This document shows, in pieces, positions 1 to 10,873 of a stretch of DNA of 64,000 bases. Numbering within the stretch: position 1 is the stretch's first letter; each line of letters starts with the position of its first letter. This DNA comes from Triangularia verruculosa. Its lineage: Eukaryota > Ascomycota > Sordariomycetes > Sordariales > Podosporaceae. The translations under genes and the position numbers were made by a program. The notes under the pieces are model-generated. The model searched no databases. It was not told the origin of the DNA and saw only the letters and a list, made by a program, of their open reading frames with translations. The stretch is taken from positions 62,001 through 126,000 of the forward strand of contig MU863901.1 in the NCBI GenBank assembly GCA_033296885.1, read 5' to 3'.

Positions 1-1129
1 TCGGCTTGGGTACACACCGGACGACTCTACCTGCTGCCTGGCGCCGTTGTTTCACTGTTTTGCACTGATCTGTGGCATCATTGCACCTATCATGTATGGC
101 GGTACAGCTGTTGTCCCGTCGGATGTCTTCCTCGCAGGCGCGAGCCTTGAGGCACTTTCGGAAGAGAAGTGCACGGTGATCCACGGCGTGGCCACCATGT
201 TTCAAGCGTTGCTGGACCATCCGGATGCTGCGAAACATGCACCTAGCTTTCGTCTCCGGACTGGCATTGTGGCAGGATCAACCCTCTCACGTAGTTGGAT
301 TAAGCGTCTTGATGAAGAGTTTGGGTTTACTGGACTGGCTTACGGTTACGGTACGGACAATTCTACCTGAGAAACACCAATGATGAGTTGAACTGACATC
401 AAGAGTAGGCATGACAGAGCTGTCTTGCATGGTATTTTTGACGGATCCGTCACGGGTGTCACTGCTTGACGATCACATTTCTGTGGGCACCCTGTTGCCA
501 CACAGCTATGCTCGGGTTGTCGACAGCAAATTGAATGTGCTCCCTGCCGGTGTCCCGGGCGAGCTGCTCATTTCTGGATACCTTGTCTTCAAAGGATACT
601 ACAAGAACCTAGCGAAGACGGACCAAGCTTTGGTCCGTGATGCACAAGGCCGGGCTTGGTTGCGAACGGGCGATCTTGTGTCCATAAACGCAGCAGGGCG
701 TTGCACTATCAGGGGGAGAGTCAAGGATATGATTAAACGAGGTAAGTCTGGGTTACGCCATCAACCTCATGATGGAAATGTTACTGACAAAAAGACTACC
801 CAGGTGGAGAGAACATCTTCCCAGCAGATGTCGAGGCAGTTCTGGAGAAACACCCTGGTGTTGCCGCGGCTGCTTGCATTGGCATTCCTGATGAGTACTG
901 GGGTGAGATTGTGGGCGTGTTTGTCAAGCGTGAGTCTGGCAGCAAAATTGGCGAAAGAGAGCTCAAGCTTTGGCTCCGAAACAAGGTTGCTCCTCATAAG
1001 ATGCCGGAACGGTTCTTTTGGCTCGGAGATGGAGGTGGCATCCCGGACGAGTTGCCTTTCAATCACACAGGCAAGCTAATGAAAGGCGAACTGCGTGACA
1101 TTGCCACGGTATTGGCAAAGGAAAAGTGA
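1..1129 (+). CDS. AMP-dependent acyl-CoA synthetase / adenylating enzyme, 3' part
   Basis: The gene is truncated by the left window edge; its frame is open from base 2. Introns at 351-408 and 742-803 restore one continuous frame ending at TGA 1127-1129. ANL-superfamily motifs are visible in order: YGYGMTE (adenylate-binding A5 motif, rebuilt across intron 1), GELLISGYLVFKGYYKN, LRTGDL (A7), GRVKDMIKRGGENIFP (A8 hinge, rebuilt across intron 2) and NHTGKLMKGELR (A10, with the catalytic Lys in TGKL). The family activates a carboxylic acid as acyl-AMP and usually transfers it to CoA. No carrier-protein or reductase domain follows the A10 motif, so this is a stand-alone ligase, not an NRPS module. 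The substrate cannot be read from the part present. It is convergent with the methyltransferase at 1431-2347. Confidence 0.9.
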
Positions 1130-1430
1130 TGTTTTGGCGGTGTAGAGCCGAGAAATAGGATATCAGTCATTTGACAAATACAGTGGATCCGGTCATGTTG
1201 ATTCCACGAGGCTTTGGGAGTTTAGTTGCCGTTCTTAGAAATTTAAGTTTTCATACTTGATGCCAAATTATACGTCTCGAACTGGCCGCTTCATCGGGTA
1301 AGGTATGCGCCTACCGAAACCCATAACCCTACAAAACGCAAGCCCGAGAACATGCTCGACTAGGGAAACTCATCAATTAAGATGTTTTCTTTGATCATGC
1401 AGCGAATACTTGACTTGTCATTAAGGTACA

Positions 1431-2347
1431 CTAAAGCCTTTTGGCGCTGAAGTATTGCTGTCTAACATCATTGCCCCCCTGCCAGTTAACCCCGTTATCC
1501 CAGCCTTCGGACTTGTATGGCACAAGTGTCGAAGAAACATCCCACTTGCTATCTGGAGCCGTGTCCCACAATTGCTTGATGGTTTCAGAGCTGTGATGGT
1601 ACAAATCCCACCCAAGCGCATTTCTGCGCAGCACGCCCCCCTTCTCTTCCGTAGCCATGTGTCTCCCAAACACCAAAGAGCCCGCCTTCGGTCTCAAAAG
1701 CTTGTCCAACTGTGCGACAATGGCGACCTGCTGCTCAAAGCTAAACAGATGCAAGAAAGATCCGAGGAAGATGATGTCGACTTTGCCACGATACTCTGAC
1801 AGGAAATCCTCAGCAAAGACATCTCCGGTGCAGAAGTGGGCTTTTAGCCGCTCCCGGTCACCGAAGAGCTCGTAGCCAAGGTCGATGAATCGAGATTCTG
1901 TGTCGACACCGATGATGTTGTCTGATGGTGCTCCATCGTGCACCAGTTTCCGGATGTCCTGGCCAAAACAGCAACCGAGGTCAAGGAAGGTTTCTCCAGC
2001 GCGGACACGCTCCAAGACCTCGGGGTAGGCAGGGGACAAACAAGCAGGAAAGTCTAGGAATCGGAAGACACCGATGCATGGATAAGGGAGACTGGAAGAG
2101 TCAGCCACACAATAGTTTCAAGGGGTGTATTTGATGCTTACATTTCCCACGCTTGATCTCTGATGGTGTGGATGTGGTCAAGAATCTTTTCGTCGGGGAT
2201 CTTGGAATATTCCCGAAAGATCTGAAGAGCAGTGTCGGGAACACGGTTGAGCGTTGCTTGATACCACGCGACATTTCGAGGCGCCTTCTTCATGCCATTT
2301 GTCCAGTCCACGGACTTGGGGTCAATAGCTGGGGCGACAGTTGTCAT
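1431..2347 (-). CDS. SAM-dependent methyltransferase, AusD/AdrK/Trt5-like
   Basis: Two exons, 2347-2142 and 2091-1431, with a 50-nt intron (donor GTAAGC, acceptor CCAG), give 288 aa. The intron removes an in-frame TAA and rebuilds WEILPYPCIGVFRFLDF. Class I methyltransferase motif I is FLDLGCCFGQDIRKL, followed by the acidic strand-2 segment NIIGVDTESRFIDLGYELF and the later segment IIFLGSFLHLF. The LGCCFGQD core and the YPCIG...R segment before it are typical of the small fungal methyltransferases found in DMOA-meroterpenoid and other secondary-metabolite clusters. That assignment is from recall of the family, not a search. The substrate is unknown; carboxyl or O-methylation are both possible. 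The gene is convergent with the adenylating enzyme and divergent from the methyltransferase at 2795. Confidence 0.85.
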
Positions 2348-2794
2348 TGTTACGGGCTGCTAGAAGGCTCGAGGATAGAAGTCAAAGTGTTGAAGGTGAG
2401 TATCAATAATTGCTGGATCGGCAACCAAAAAGATGAGTTTGATTCCATCCATAAGTAAAGTAAACACACGAGGGCAAAACAACATACATGCATGCAGTTA
2501 TCTTCCTCCGGCATTGGCATTGCCTGAATCGGCATTGAAGGATCACCGATTTCGGAGCAGCCTGCTCGTTGGTTGCCGGACATCAATGAAACAGGTAGTA
2601 ATATTCCGACAAAAGACGTAATTCCGCGATATTGGCAACATCATGAGTTTAGTGTACCAAATAAATGAACTGTCCGATCCAGATAAGCTGGTGATAGAAA
2701 ATGCGCGCAAGCTGATCTCGATCCTGTGATTCTCGCGGACGCAGCACAGCCACCTCCAGCACAGAACCCCATCACTTCGACGCAGCATTTCAAT

Positions 2795-3733
2795 ATGACA
2801 ACAGTCCTTGAGACAAACAAACCGGTTCCTGCTGAGGAGCCCGGCTTCTCAGTAAAGGAAGGCGCTAACTGGTCCGAATACCTCTCCTTCCGCCCCGTGT
2901 ATCCACAGTCTTTCTTCGGCCGCATCTACGAATATCACTTTCAGAAGCCCCAGGCGACTTCGACGACGGCCCAAGATATTGGAGCCGGCTGCGGCATCGT
3001 CTCTTCAAGTTTGGCCTCTCGTTTCAACAACGTGATCGTCTCAGACCCCAACGATGGCTACACCACACTCGCTCGGAAACTTCTTATCGAGCAGTCTGGG
3101 CTTCCAGCGTCCCAATTCACCTTCCTACAGGAGGGCGCAGAGAAAAGCTCTGTCCAGTCCGGGACAGTGGATTTGGTCACGGCCTGTGAGATGATGCACT
3201 GGACAAACATCGACGTGGCCGTCAAAGAATTCGGCAGAGTCCTCAAGGCTGGCGGCACCCTCGCCATCACTTACTACACCGTGCCCAGAATCGTTGGCAA
3301 CGAGCCAGCCCAGAAGATCTGGAGGCAGATTTGGCGGGCTTATGCTGAACGGGCCCAAGGAGAGCTGTACGATCATGCTTTCGGCATTGTCAACTCCGGG
3401 TTTCAGTGCATCGGGCTCCCTGAGGCGGAATGGGGAAGTGTCAAGAGGGTGTACATCAACTCAGGAGGGAGCACCGTGCCTTTCCAGATTGATGACAGGT
3501 TGGCTGAGAGTAGAGTCAGAAACGATGAGGAAGCAGTCTGGGTGGAGGGCGATAAAGACTGGTATGACGAGCAAGGTCTTGACTGGCTGAAGGGTTACCT
3601 CGCAACATGGGTGCCACGAATCCCAGAGGCGGATATCCAGGACCTTTGGGATGCTTTGGAGTCTGCATTGAATGGAAAGAAGGCGAGCTTGGAAACACCA
3701 CTTGTGTTGATCTTCGCCACCAAGAAAGCATAG
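2795..3733 (+). CDS. SAM-dependent methyltransferase (type 11-like)
   Basis: Single-exon gene of 312 aa. ATG 2795 was chosen over upstream in-frame codons because the protein then starts with MTTVLETNKPVPAEEP and a normal leader of about 50 residues precedes the Rossmann fold. Motif I reads QDIGAGCGIVSSSLASRF, the acidic residue after strand 2 is in VIVSDPNDGY, and motif post-II/III reads VDLVTACEMMHWTNID with EFGRVLKAGGTLAITYY. The EMMHW segment and the YLSFRPVYPQSFF N-terminus resemble the yeast Tmt1/Crg1-type methyltransferase clade, which methylates small organic acids or toxic lipids. That is a family-level inference. It stands divergent to the AusD-like methyltransferase, with about 450 bp between the two starts that could form a shared promoter. 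Confidence 0.88.
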   Translation: MTTVLETNKPVPAEEPGFSVKEGANWSEYLSFRPVYPQSFFGRIYEYHFQKPQATSTTAQDIGAGCGIVSSSLASRFNNVIVSDPNDGYTTLARKLLIEQSGLPASQFTFLQEGAEKSSVQSGTVDLVTACEMMHWTNIDVAVKEFGRVLKAGGTLAITYYTVPRIVGNEPAQKIWRQIWRAYAERAQGELYDHAFGIVNSGFQCIGLPEAEWGSVKRVYINSGGSTVPFQIDDRLAESRVRNDEEAVWVEGDKDWYDEQGLDWLKGYLATWVPRIPEADIQDLWDALESALNGKKASLETPLVLIFATKKA

Positions 3734-4274
3734 GTAGTCCATTCATAGTACACACAGCCGGCCTTTTCATAGGTAATCAAGCCCACCTTACCTAAAGATG
3801 CAGATTCTACATAAACCTGAAAACATTGACTCACTTTGCATAATGATGTTAATCTACATCTCCCGGGTGCCCCGCAATTCTTGGAATGCTCGCAGAAAAC
3901 CTGGCACAATCTCTCGAAACATTGCGTGATCGTTGCCCTCCGGCATAGAGTTACAAACCACATCGTTACAACAGAAATCGCCGTAAATGTCAAGTGTTTG
4001 ACCATCTCAGCCGTCTTGGAACCAATAAAATACCGTCCTTTTTGCTTAAACAGGTAGGAATAAGCCGAATTTCTTCAGGCCTTGAGCATCGGTCAGCGTC
4101 ACATCTGCAACATCGGATTACCTAAACTAAAATAGGAAAGGAAGTATAACGGGCATTCCACGCGCTGCAGATGGTGATTATTAGGGATGCTTTAGCCTAC
4201 AAAGCTTTCCAAAGTTGATCAACGCACCTTGTATCCTTCGAACGCGAATCCGGAGTCAACCCCAAGCGTCCAAG
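3734..4274. other. intergenic, no gene seen
   Basis: Spacer between the methyltransferase stop and the DUF3237 start. Short ORFs on both strands show no recognisable domain or signal peptide. It should hold the 3' end of the methyltransferase transcript and the promoter of the next gene; no clear TATA box was identified. Confidence 0.6.
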
Positions 4275-5166
4275 ATGTCCCTCAAGCTCCTCAGTCATCA
4301 TTCCACGGCTCGTGAGATCAAGCAGCTTCCGGGATACCCGCGGTTGAAGCCTGCTTTCATCTTGAAGGTGAGTTCAACCCTGGTAACAATTGTCATGGTC
4401 GTGAAAGCGCACTAACCGGAGTTTGCAGATCAACATCGGCAACATCTTGAAGGTGGGAACCGTGGGTTCTGGCCAAAGCCTATCCCTCGTGGTACGTATG
4501 AGTATGACCCAGGTCCGTGAATTCTTTGGGTACTGAGTCTTTGCGTTACACGTCATAGGAAACCGGAACCGGCACCTTGACAACGGCTGAGGGCTACGAT
4601 TGTCCTGTCGACGGCGAGATTGTCTATGGCGCAGACTGGCTCTTGAACGAACCAGACGGAGAGCATGCCATTCCCAACCTGAAGCTCCTCATCAAGTAAG
4701 GTCCAATCTCTCATTGCTATTGAACGGAATAGTCTGCTTACAGTTGTTGTAGAACCAAGGACGGTGCTGTAAGTCCCCAGCCATGAGCCATATCTGCAGT
4801 TGGAAGTAGAAGTGGCACTAAACAGCAGATGTGATAGATCCTGAGCTCTGAGTACACAGGCACAGGCGTCTTCAGCAAGCCGGTCCTCGACATGTGGGCT
4901 GGTGACGAAAACGTAAAGACATTCCCGTTTGGAATCTCTTGTAAGTGCTCTACTCAACTTCAATCACTATGATGACATGTGGGCCTACATTTTAACACCA
5001 TCTTCAAGCAACATACCACACCTTTCAATCCGGTGACCCCAAATACAAGCACCTGCAGTACAAGACGTTTGTTGGAAATGGACGATTTGTTGTGAACGAC
5101 GACCGCTCCATCACTGTTGAGTCGCGGATCTCTGAGGTCATTCCTAGCAATGACTTGGATTGTTAG
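4275..5166 (+). CDS. DUF3237 (UPF0311) family protein, six exons
   Basis: Six exons (4275-4367, 4429-4491, 4559-4695, 4753-4768, 4838-4940, 5009-5166) join in frame to 189 aa. All donors fit GTRNGT or GTAAGG. Exon 4 is a 16-nt microexon encoding TKDGA plus one base. The DUF3237 hallmarks are visible: a first strand FILKINIGNILKVGTVGSG, the central VYGADWLLNEPDGEH, then LKLLIKTKDGAILSSEYTGTG, and late YKTFVGNGRFVVND. The family is a small beta-barrel with no settled biochemical function and is common in bacteria and fungi. There is no signal peptide, so the protein is probably cytosolic. It lies between methyltransferase genes and a Baeyer-Villiger monooxygenase, which makes a role in small-molecule metabolism plausible but unproven. 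Confidence 0.85.
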
Positions 5167-5797
5167 GCGGGCTGCTGTGCCGGAGAATGTCACGATAGTG
5201 ACAGGCCTGAGGTAGAAAGGCAATTACTAGTCTTATGGAGTTAGGTCTCGTCAACAGTGATATTTCAAGAACGATTGGCTGCATTCTGTATTTTCCTTGA
5301 TACCCTTTTGAGCAATGTTTCTATACTGCCTACGGTAAATCACCACGGATAGTCTTGGACTTGAATTCAACAGGCCAGAACGTACGGTGTCTGACCACCA
5401 GGCATGTAGATACCTAGACAACAAGGGCCACGTGAATGAAAGCAAGTGGGGAGGTATATGCTCCGGATACACCATAGAATTTTATTAAGCAACCCTGGAG
5501 CCGGTACTAATCGGAGCTCTTATAAGGCGATACCGCATCGCCACCGTCTATATCTCACTACCTACAAAGAGCGTCATGGATGAGTCTGCCAGTGCTGCAT
5601 AAGAAAGGTGAGATGAGCTTTTCGAGGCTATCTGTGACATAATGTGTACTTGCAATTCCTAGATACAAGCTGTTCTTGCTGCCTTAAGTCCTACCAGCAC
5701 CAACATCTGTCTACCAAACAACAGACCGAGATCTGTTAAATGTAACTGCCATCAATCATATTCCCCCATGAAACCCTGCCGCGCGACTCCTCGCCTA
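5167..5797. other. intergenic between convergent genes
   Basis: Space between the stop codons of the DUF3237 gene (plus strand) and the small secreted protein gene (minus strand). Only short unsupported ORFs are present. Confidence 0.6.
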
Positions 5798-6406
5798 TCA
5801 GAGCAATGTAATGCGGAAAGCTTGAACCCCGGCCTGGATGTTACGACAAATTTGTTCTGGAGCCCTCTTGATGACGCTGCCATTGGCGCCGTCGCCGGTG
5901 CCCTTGACCTCGATCACCTGCACGACGGAGCCGGACTCGTCAGTTGTGGATCCGGAGGGTCCAGTGAGGAGCCCGCGGCCCGCGATTCCGCAGGTTGCGG
6001 CGTTGATCAATTCCACTCGCACGGTCATGGTACTGGCGAAGTCGATCGACGCCGCTTGCGTCCGGACGTTGACGCAGGCGTTGCCGGTCCCCTGGTAGAC
6101 CCACAGGAAGGAGCCCTGGCAGTTCGGGTTGCCCCACCCGGACATGTACCAGACTGTCCAACAACAACACTGTCAGTCAATCGAAAGAGGTAAGAAGGCG
6201 GGATGTTGACGTACAGGCGTCAGCGCGGACGTCGAGGTGCGCGGGGACGCTAGAGGAATCCGACAGATGTCAGTACATGTACGCGTCCGACGGAATTGTG
6301 TGATCGTTTGAAAGTGATGGATAGGGTAGGATGTAATGGAAACATACGGAGTGGCGGCGGCGAGACCGGCTACCGTGAGGGAGAAAATACTGCTAGAGAG
6401 CTTCAT
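5798..6406 (-). CDS. small secreted protein with four cysteines, unknown function
   Basis: Three exons (6406-6348, 6249-6215, 6153-5798) give 149 aa. Exon 2 is only 35 nt; donors are GTATGT and GTACGT. The N-terminus MKLSSSIFSLTVAGLAAATP is a clear signal peptide, probably cut near ATP/VPA or after an RAD-type propeptide. The mature part has Cys in NPNCQG, GNACVN, AATCGI and EQICRN, enough for two disulfides, and is otherwise Gly/Ser/Thr/Val-rich with a predicted beta pattern. No family was recognised. Size, secretion and even Cys number fit an effector-like or small wall-associated protein. It is convergent with the DUF3237 gene; a small palindromic element lies 260-370 bp upstream of its start. 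Confidence 0.82.
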
Positions 6407-6668
6407 CTTGATGACTTTCCGAAGGTCAGCGGAGGTGACGAGGTGTAATTTGTTGGCTGTTGGGCTATGCTGGGCTGTGATGGGCTCTGCTAGGCTCTGT
6501 TGACTTTTGGCTTTCTGTCTCCCCCGACTCACAATGGAAGGCAGCACGGCTGGTTCATATAGATTTTTCTTTTTCGTTCTCCAACAGTCCCGCTCACGGC
6601 TTCTTTGCTGCTCGCTCCAGCGGTGTGTGAAGGTAAGCATGGGCTTTGTGTTAAGGATCCCAAGGTGG

Positions 6669-6778
6669 TACTCGTTGGGTTTACAGAACCAACTGAGGTC
6701 CAACATACCGTTGGCAGTTGGTCCTGTAGGCCACCTCCGACATATCATTGGCAGTTGGTCCTGTAGCCCCAACGAGTA
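6669..6778. mobile_element. short palindromic TA-flanked MITE-like element
   Basis: The arms 6671-6695 and 6752-6776 are inverted copies matching at 22 of 25 positions, beginning CTCGTTGGG. Each arm is bounded outside by TA (6669-6670 and 6777-6778), as expected of a Tc1/mariner-type target duplication. A third copy of part of the arm (TTGGCAGTTGGTCCTGTAG) sits inside as a direct repeat just after 6710. It lies in the upstream region of the secreted-protein gene. A non-mobile hairpin cannot be excluded. Confidence 0.5.
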
Positions 6779-7815
6779 TTCTAGGTATGTGTAATTCTAT
6801 GTTACATAGTTCCTGCTTATGACACATTAGCGGCTGATACAGGAGCCACATCAGGGGTACTACATTCCTCCTGGACATACATACCTTATTGTCCGCAGGC
6901 ACAGGAGTGAGCTTTTGCTTGTGGCGGATCAGCCCCAAAACACTTACGAATGTCAAAAGTGATTATTCACCCCACGTAGCAGGGTCTCTGATGTCTGAAT
7001 TACAACTCTGACGTTCCCCACATGACACAACCCGCCCCCCCCCCCCCTCCTCCTCCCTCCCTTCCACCCAAATAACCCAAATAAGGTAAGGCAAGGCTCA
7101 CTTGCTCCACTAGGCACATTTGAACCAGGCTTCTAAAAAATTGGACTTTAGCGAGGAAGTCCACCGGGCATCGCGCAATTGAGAAGTAATTCACGATGCC
7201 ATCTAGGACCTGACCATGCATGTAGATAAACACCTAGCAAAGATATGGAAATAAGAAGCAAGCTTCGGAATATTTGCTCCGGCTCCAACACTGAATACAA
7301 CCACGCAGCCCGGTGGCTGATGTCCATGATTGGTAAGGGAGTTACGTGGACTGGTGACGCAACACTTGTTTCCGTACCTGTTGATTTATCTTTCCAGATT
7401 ATGCAGCAGTTTATGCTTGTTTATTGGTCTAAGATGTGTCCGGCCAATGCAGTGCAGCGCGAGACGTTCTTGGATCTATGCGGCGAACATCATTTCAATT
7501 AACCCATGGCTGACTTGGGAGACACACCGAGTGTACGTGCGCCGCCGTCGGTATACTAACAATGATGATTTTCACATTGGGTACGGTTTCATGCTTTTCA
7601 ATATTCCCGATGGACCTCTCACCCTAGCAGACTTGGTGGAATTGTTTACTACTCGCTGACAACGCCATCAACTACCACTTGGAGGACATCGATTCTGAGG
7701 TTTGTTGACAACGGAGCAACTCAGCATTGATGATAGTGGTGACAATGAGCTTGAAAATATTCGACGTCGTTAAAGCAGTGGGACTTTCAGCCAGGTATTA
7801 ATCGTATCTCCCACA
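6779..7815. other. gene-free spacer with a C-tract
   Basis: No gene seen. There is a run of 13 C at 7035-7047 followed by a pyrimidine-rich stretch. The ORFs at 7245-7502 and 7330-7659 have no recognisable domain and overlap each other in different frames. It may contain decayed sequence, but no relic could be named. Confidence 0.55.
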
Positions 7816-9868
7816 TCAAATGGTCTTCTTTGGTTTAACATCAAGTCCCACAAGGTCACCAGCCCTGTATGCCTCCAACAGCTTAGAAAAGCTCAAAATA
7901 CCCTCCGACCAAATCCCCATCCTAGCATTCTTCATCATCTCAGCAGGATCCTGATTTGGCTTGTTGAACTCACCCTCAAGCGTCATGTAGCCTGGCGTGC
8001 AGACGGTCAGTGCAGCAAGGTTCGCCGCACGTTTCACCGCTTCCATCGCCCATTCTTCTTCAGCTTCCGTTGTAGGGTCAATCACGGCGACACCTCCAGC
8101 CTTTTCCTCAGCCTTCTTAATGAAGTGAGTCATGTGTTCAACAGCGGTATCCAACGTCTCGACATTATTGGGAGTTTGCCCGAATTGACCAGTGGGACTA
8201 AAGAAGAAGTTGGGAAAGCCGTGACTGATGATGCCGTGGAAGGTGGAAGCTCCCTGGGCTTTCCACTTGTCGCTGAACGACTTCCCTCCACGTCCAAACA
8301 TGTTAATTCCTGTACGCTTCACAGGGTCCAGGCCGCCGTATCCAGGCGACCGATACCCAGTGCTGAGAACAAGAACATCTAGAGGATATTCCTTGCCTTG
8401 CACCACGAGCCCTGCACTGGTGGCTGAGTCAACACCCTTGCCATCTGTGTCAACCAAGTGGACGTGGGGAAGGTTGAAAGCCTGCAAGTACTCGTCACTA
8501 AACGTCGGTCGTTTGCACCAAACAGGGTACCAAGGCTTGAGCGCGGCCGCTGTCTCTGGGTCGTTGACAATATCGTCGATGCGAGCGCGAGCCTTTTCAG
8601 CACGCGGGACGTCTAGCATCATCAGTTTCCCGATGTGCTCGCCAATCGCCTCAGGGGTCGGTTGAACAAATCCAAAGTTGGGAGAACCGATGATAGCGCA
8701 ACAGGCGGGTGCCTCTGTCCACCCACACCCAACGAGGTTTTCTTGTTCTGGTGGAGCGCAGTTGTTGAGGTAGGTATCCCAGTTGTGGCGGCGCTCCTTT
8801 TGCCATCCCTTCTTGGTTGCAATCTTTGTTTTCCTACATCACTCATCAGCATGAGATCGTTCCACCTTGGTATGAGCCTTGTTCTTACCATTCCTCGGGA
8901 TCTGTCTCCTTTTGGCCACGCCAACTGACCGATGAGGGCGTCCGCTGGAAAACATACACCTCCTTCGCAAACTTGGCCAACTTCGGCACAGCCTGGATAG
9001 CTGTCGCGCCAGTACCAATGATTCCGACCCTCTTTCCTTCGAGCCCGGAAAGATTCTGATCCTCCTGCGAGCCACCCGTTACGCCATAGTCCCAACGAGA
9101 CGTGTGGAACATGGACCCGTTAAAGCCTTCTAGCCCAGACACTTTTGGAACGTGAGGAATAGTCAGAACACCAGACATGACAAAGAAATAGTTCGCCTGA
9201 ATATTCATCTTTCTCTGTCCTTCCGGCCCCCTGTCCTCCGTGACCGACAAGTTCCAGACTTCCTCCTCATCGCTCCACCTACCATCCGTCACCTCGGACC
9301 TGAAAAGCGCCTTGTCGTGTAAGTCCCACTTTGTGGCAATTCTCTCAGCGTGCTCACGAAGCTCAAGGCCGCTGGAATACTTGTGCTTGGGCGTGTACCC
9401 TGTCTCCTCCAACAAAGGCATGTAAATGTAGCTCTCCACATCACAGTGGAGACCAGGGTAGCGGTTCCAATACCAAGTACCACCGTAGCCACCGCCAGCC
9501 TCGATAATGCGAAGGTCGTCGGGGCTATTGACGAGACCAGCTTCGATGAGCCTCACGGCGGCGATTAGACCGCCGTAGCCGCCGCCGAGAATGACGAACT
9601 TGTACTTGCCGCCATCTTTGACTGAGGGGGCTTTGGCATTGAGGGCTGCGTGGTCGGCCCAGGGATCTTTGCCTAGGGAGCGGATGCGTGCATCCCCGGC
9701 ATCTTGGAGGTTGACGTACTGGGCGAGGCCATCGGAGCGGAGGCGTTTGGATGCTTCCTCGGTGTATTTTCGTTGAAGGCCAAAGAGTTTGGCTTGAATG
9801 GCTTCAAGGGAGGCTCCATCCGTGCCACTGGTGTCGTTGGCACCGGGCACGACGTCAGAGGTTGTCAT
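7816..9868 (-). CDS. type I Baeyer-Villiger monooxygenase (FAD/NADPH)
   Basis: Two exons (9868-8889, 8833-7816) joined across a 55-nt intron (donor GTAAGA) give 665 aa. An N-terminal extension of about 90 residues precedes the FAD Rossmann motif GGGYGG (about 95-100). Then come GGYGGTWYWNRYPGLHCDVE (about 126-144, the BVMO second motif), the BVMO fingerprint FNGSMFHTSRW (about 249-259, matching FxGxxxHxxxW) and the NADPH-binding GIIGTGATAIQ (about 283-292). STGY occurs in the C-terminal half. The enzyme inserts one oxygen next to a ketone to give an ester or lactone. The long N-terminus resembles the cyclododecanone/steroid-type BVMO branch. It is divergent from the cyclase-family gene at 10874; a TATATAT-like box lies about 170 bp upstream of the start (10036-10043, minus strand). 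Confidence 0.93.
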
Positions 9869-10873
9869 TTTGTGTGGTATGGAAGGCGAGGATGGTGTTC
9901 TTCAGCAAGCAGGACAAAAGATCAAGAGGAAGCGCGAAGGGCGGCGATGCAGCTCCGAGACAAAGTGTCTGGAAAGGAACGGAAGATTGCTTTGATGTAG
10001 ACTTTGCTTGCATCACTTTCGATCGCGAGTGCGAGGATATATACTGTCGAGACCCCCTTCCTAAATGCGAGTACGATCTCGCCGATAGCAAGATCGGATT
10101 CGGGTTGCACTTGTCCGGGGTGGGCTGTGTTGTCTAACGCCCGCTGTGGAGAGTGTTGTCCAGGCGTCAGGATTGTCGAGTTTTAATACTTTGTCAAGCG
10201 AGACCAGGACTTGGACCCCTGAAGATGGCTGCCGTGTTGCATTGCAGATACTGCTCGATCCAATCCCTCATTCTCGGGGTTTGGCAGCGGTCCGAAGCAA
10301 TCATCCACATATCCCAGTCACGCCGCTCTCCACTGGACAGCGACAGACTCGCGATGTCTCGCCAATTCTTCAGTTACCCCTCCAAAGTGGGCAACCAACA
10401 TGTTTCGCGGACGCCGATCACTGGCCGTTTTCGATATAAGGTTGCAGACAAAGTTCTTACGCGAACCCCACGTCCCTCGATACAACGCACAGGTCACAGT
10501 GCGGGGTGGATGAACGGGTTCGTTGACATCAGGAGGGGTCTCCAACACCTCGCAGCTTCGCCAGTGTCCGAACGCACGGTGATATGGGGAGTTTGCGAAG
10601 TAAGCTGGGCCGACATGATCAAGATTGTTGAGGCCAGGCAGCCAACCGCATCAATCACTGCCCAATCGCCCACGATATAGCCCAACCGCATCAAGCGATG
10701 GTAAACTGTGCGAATGTGGGGTAAATGTTGGCATGAGACACAACTATAACATGCAGGAGGCCCCCCTCCATCAGGATCCCTCTTGCCTCGTTCTAGAACG
10801 GAGCGACTTGCGGTACAACCCAATATTATCACTCACCCTCGCCAACTAGATCCAACCCCAGCAGTCCGCCAAG
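9869..10873. promoter_or_regulatory. divergent promoter region of the BVMO and cyclase genes
   Basis: One kilobase without a supported gene separates the two diverging starts. It contains a TATATAT-like box at 10036-10043 for the minus strand. The exact 13-mer CCAACCGCATCAA occurs twice in the same orientation (10642-10654 and 10682-10694), 40 bp apart and about 180-230 bp upstream of the cyclase ATG. The paired 13-mers could be activator sites; this is inference. Confidence 0.4.

Noticed and set aside
7035..7047. C13 run and similar runs at 30610-30623 (C) and 51667-51677 (G) as regulatory elements
   Set aside because: Homopolymer tracts of uncertain length, possibly affected by sequencing; no function can be argued.
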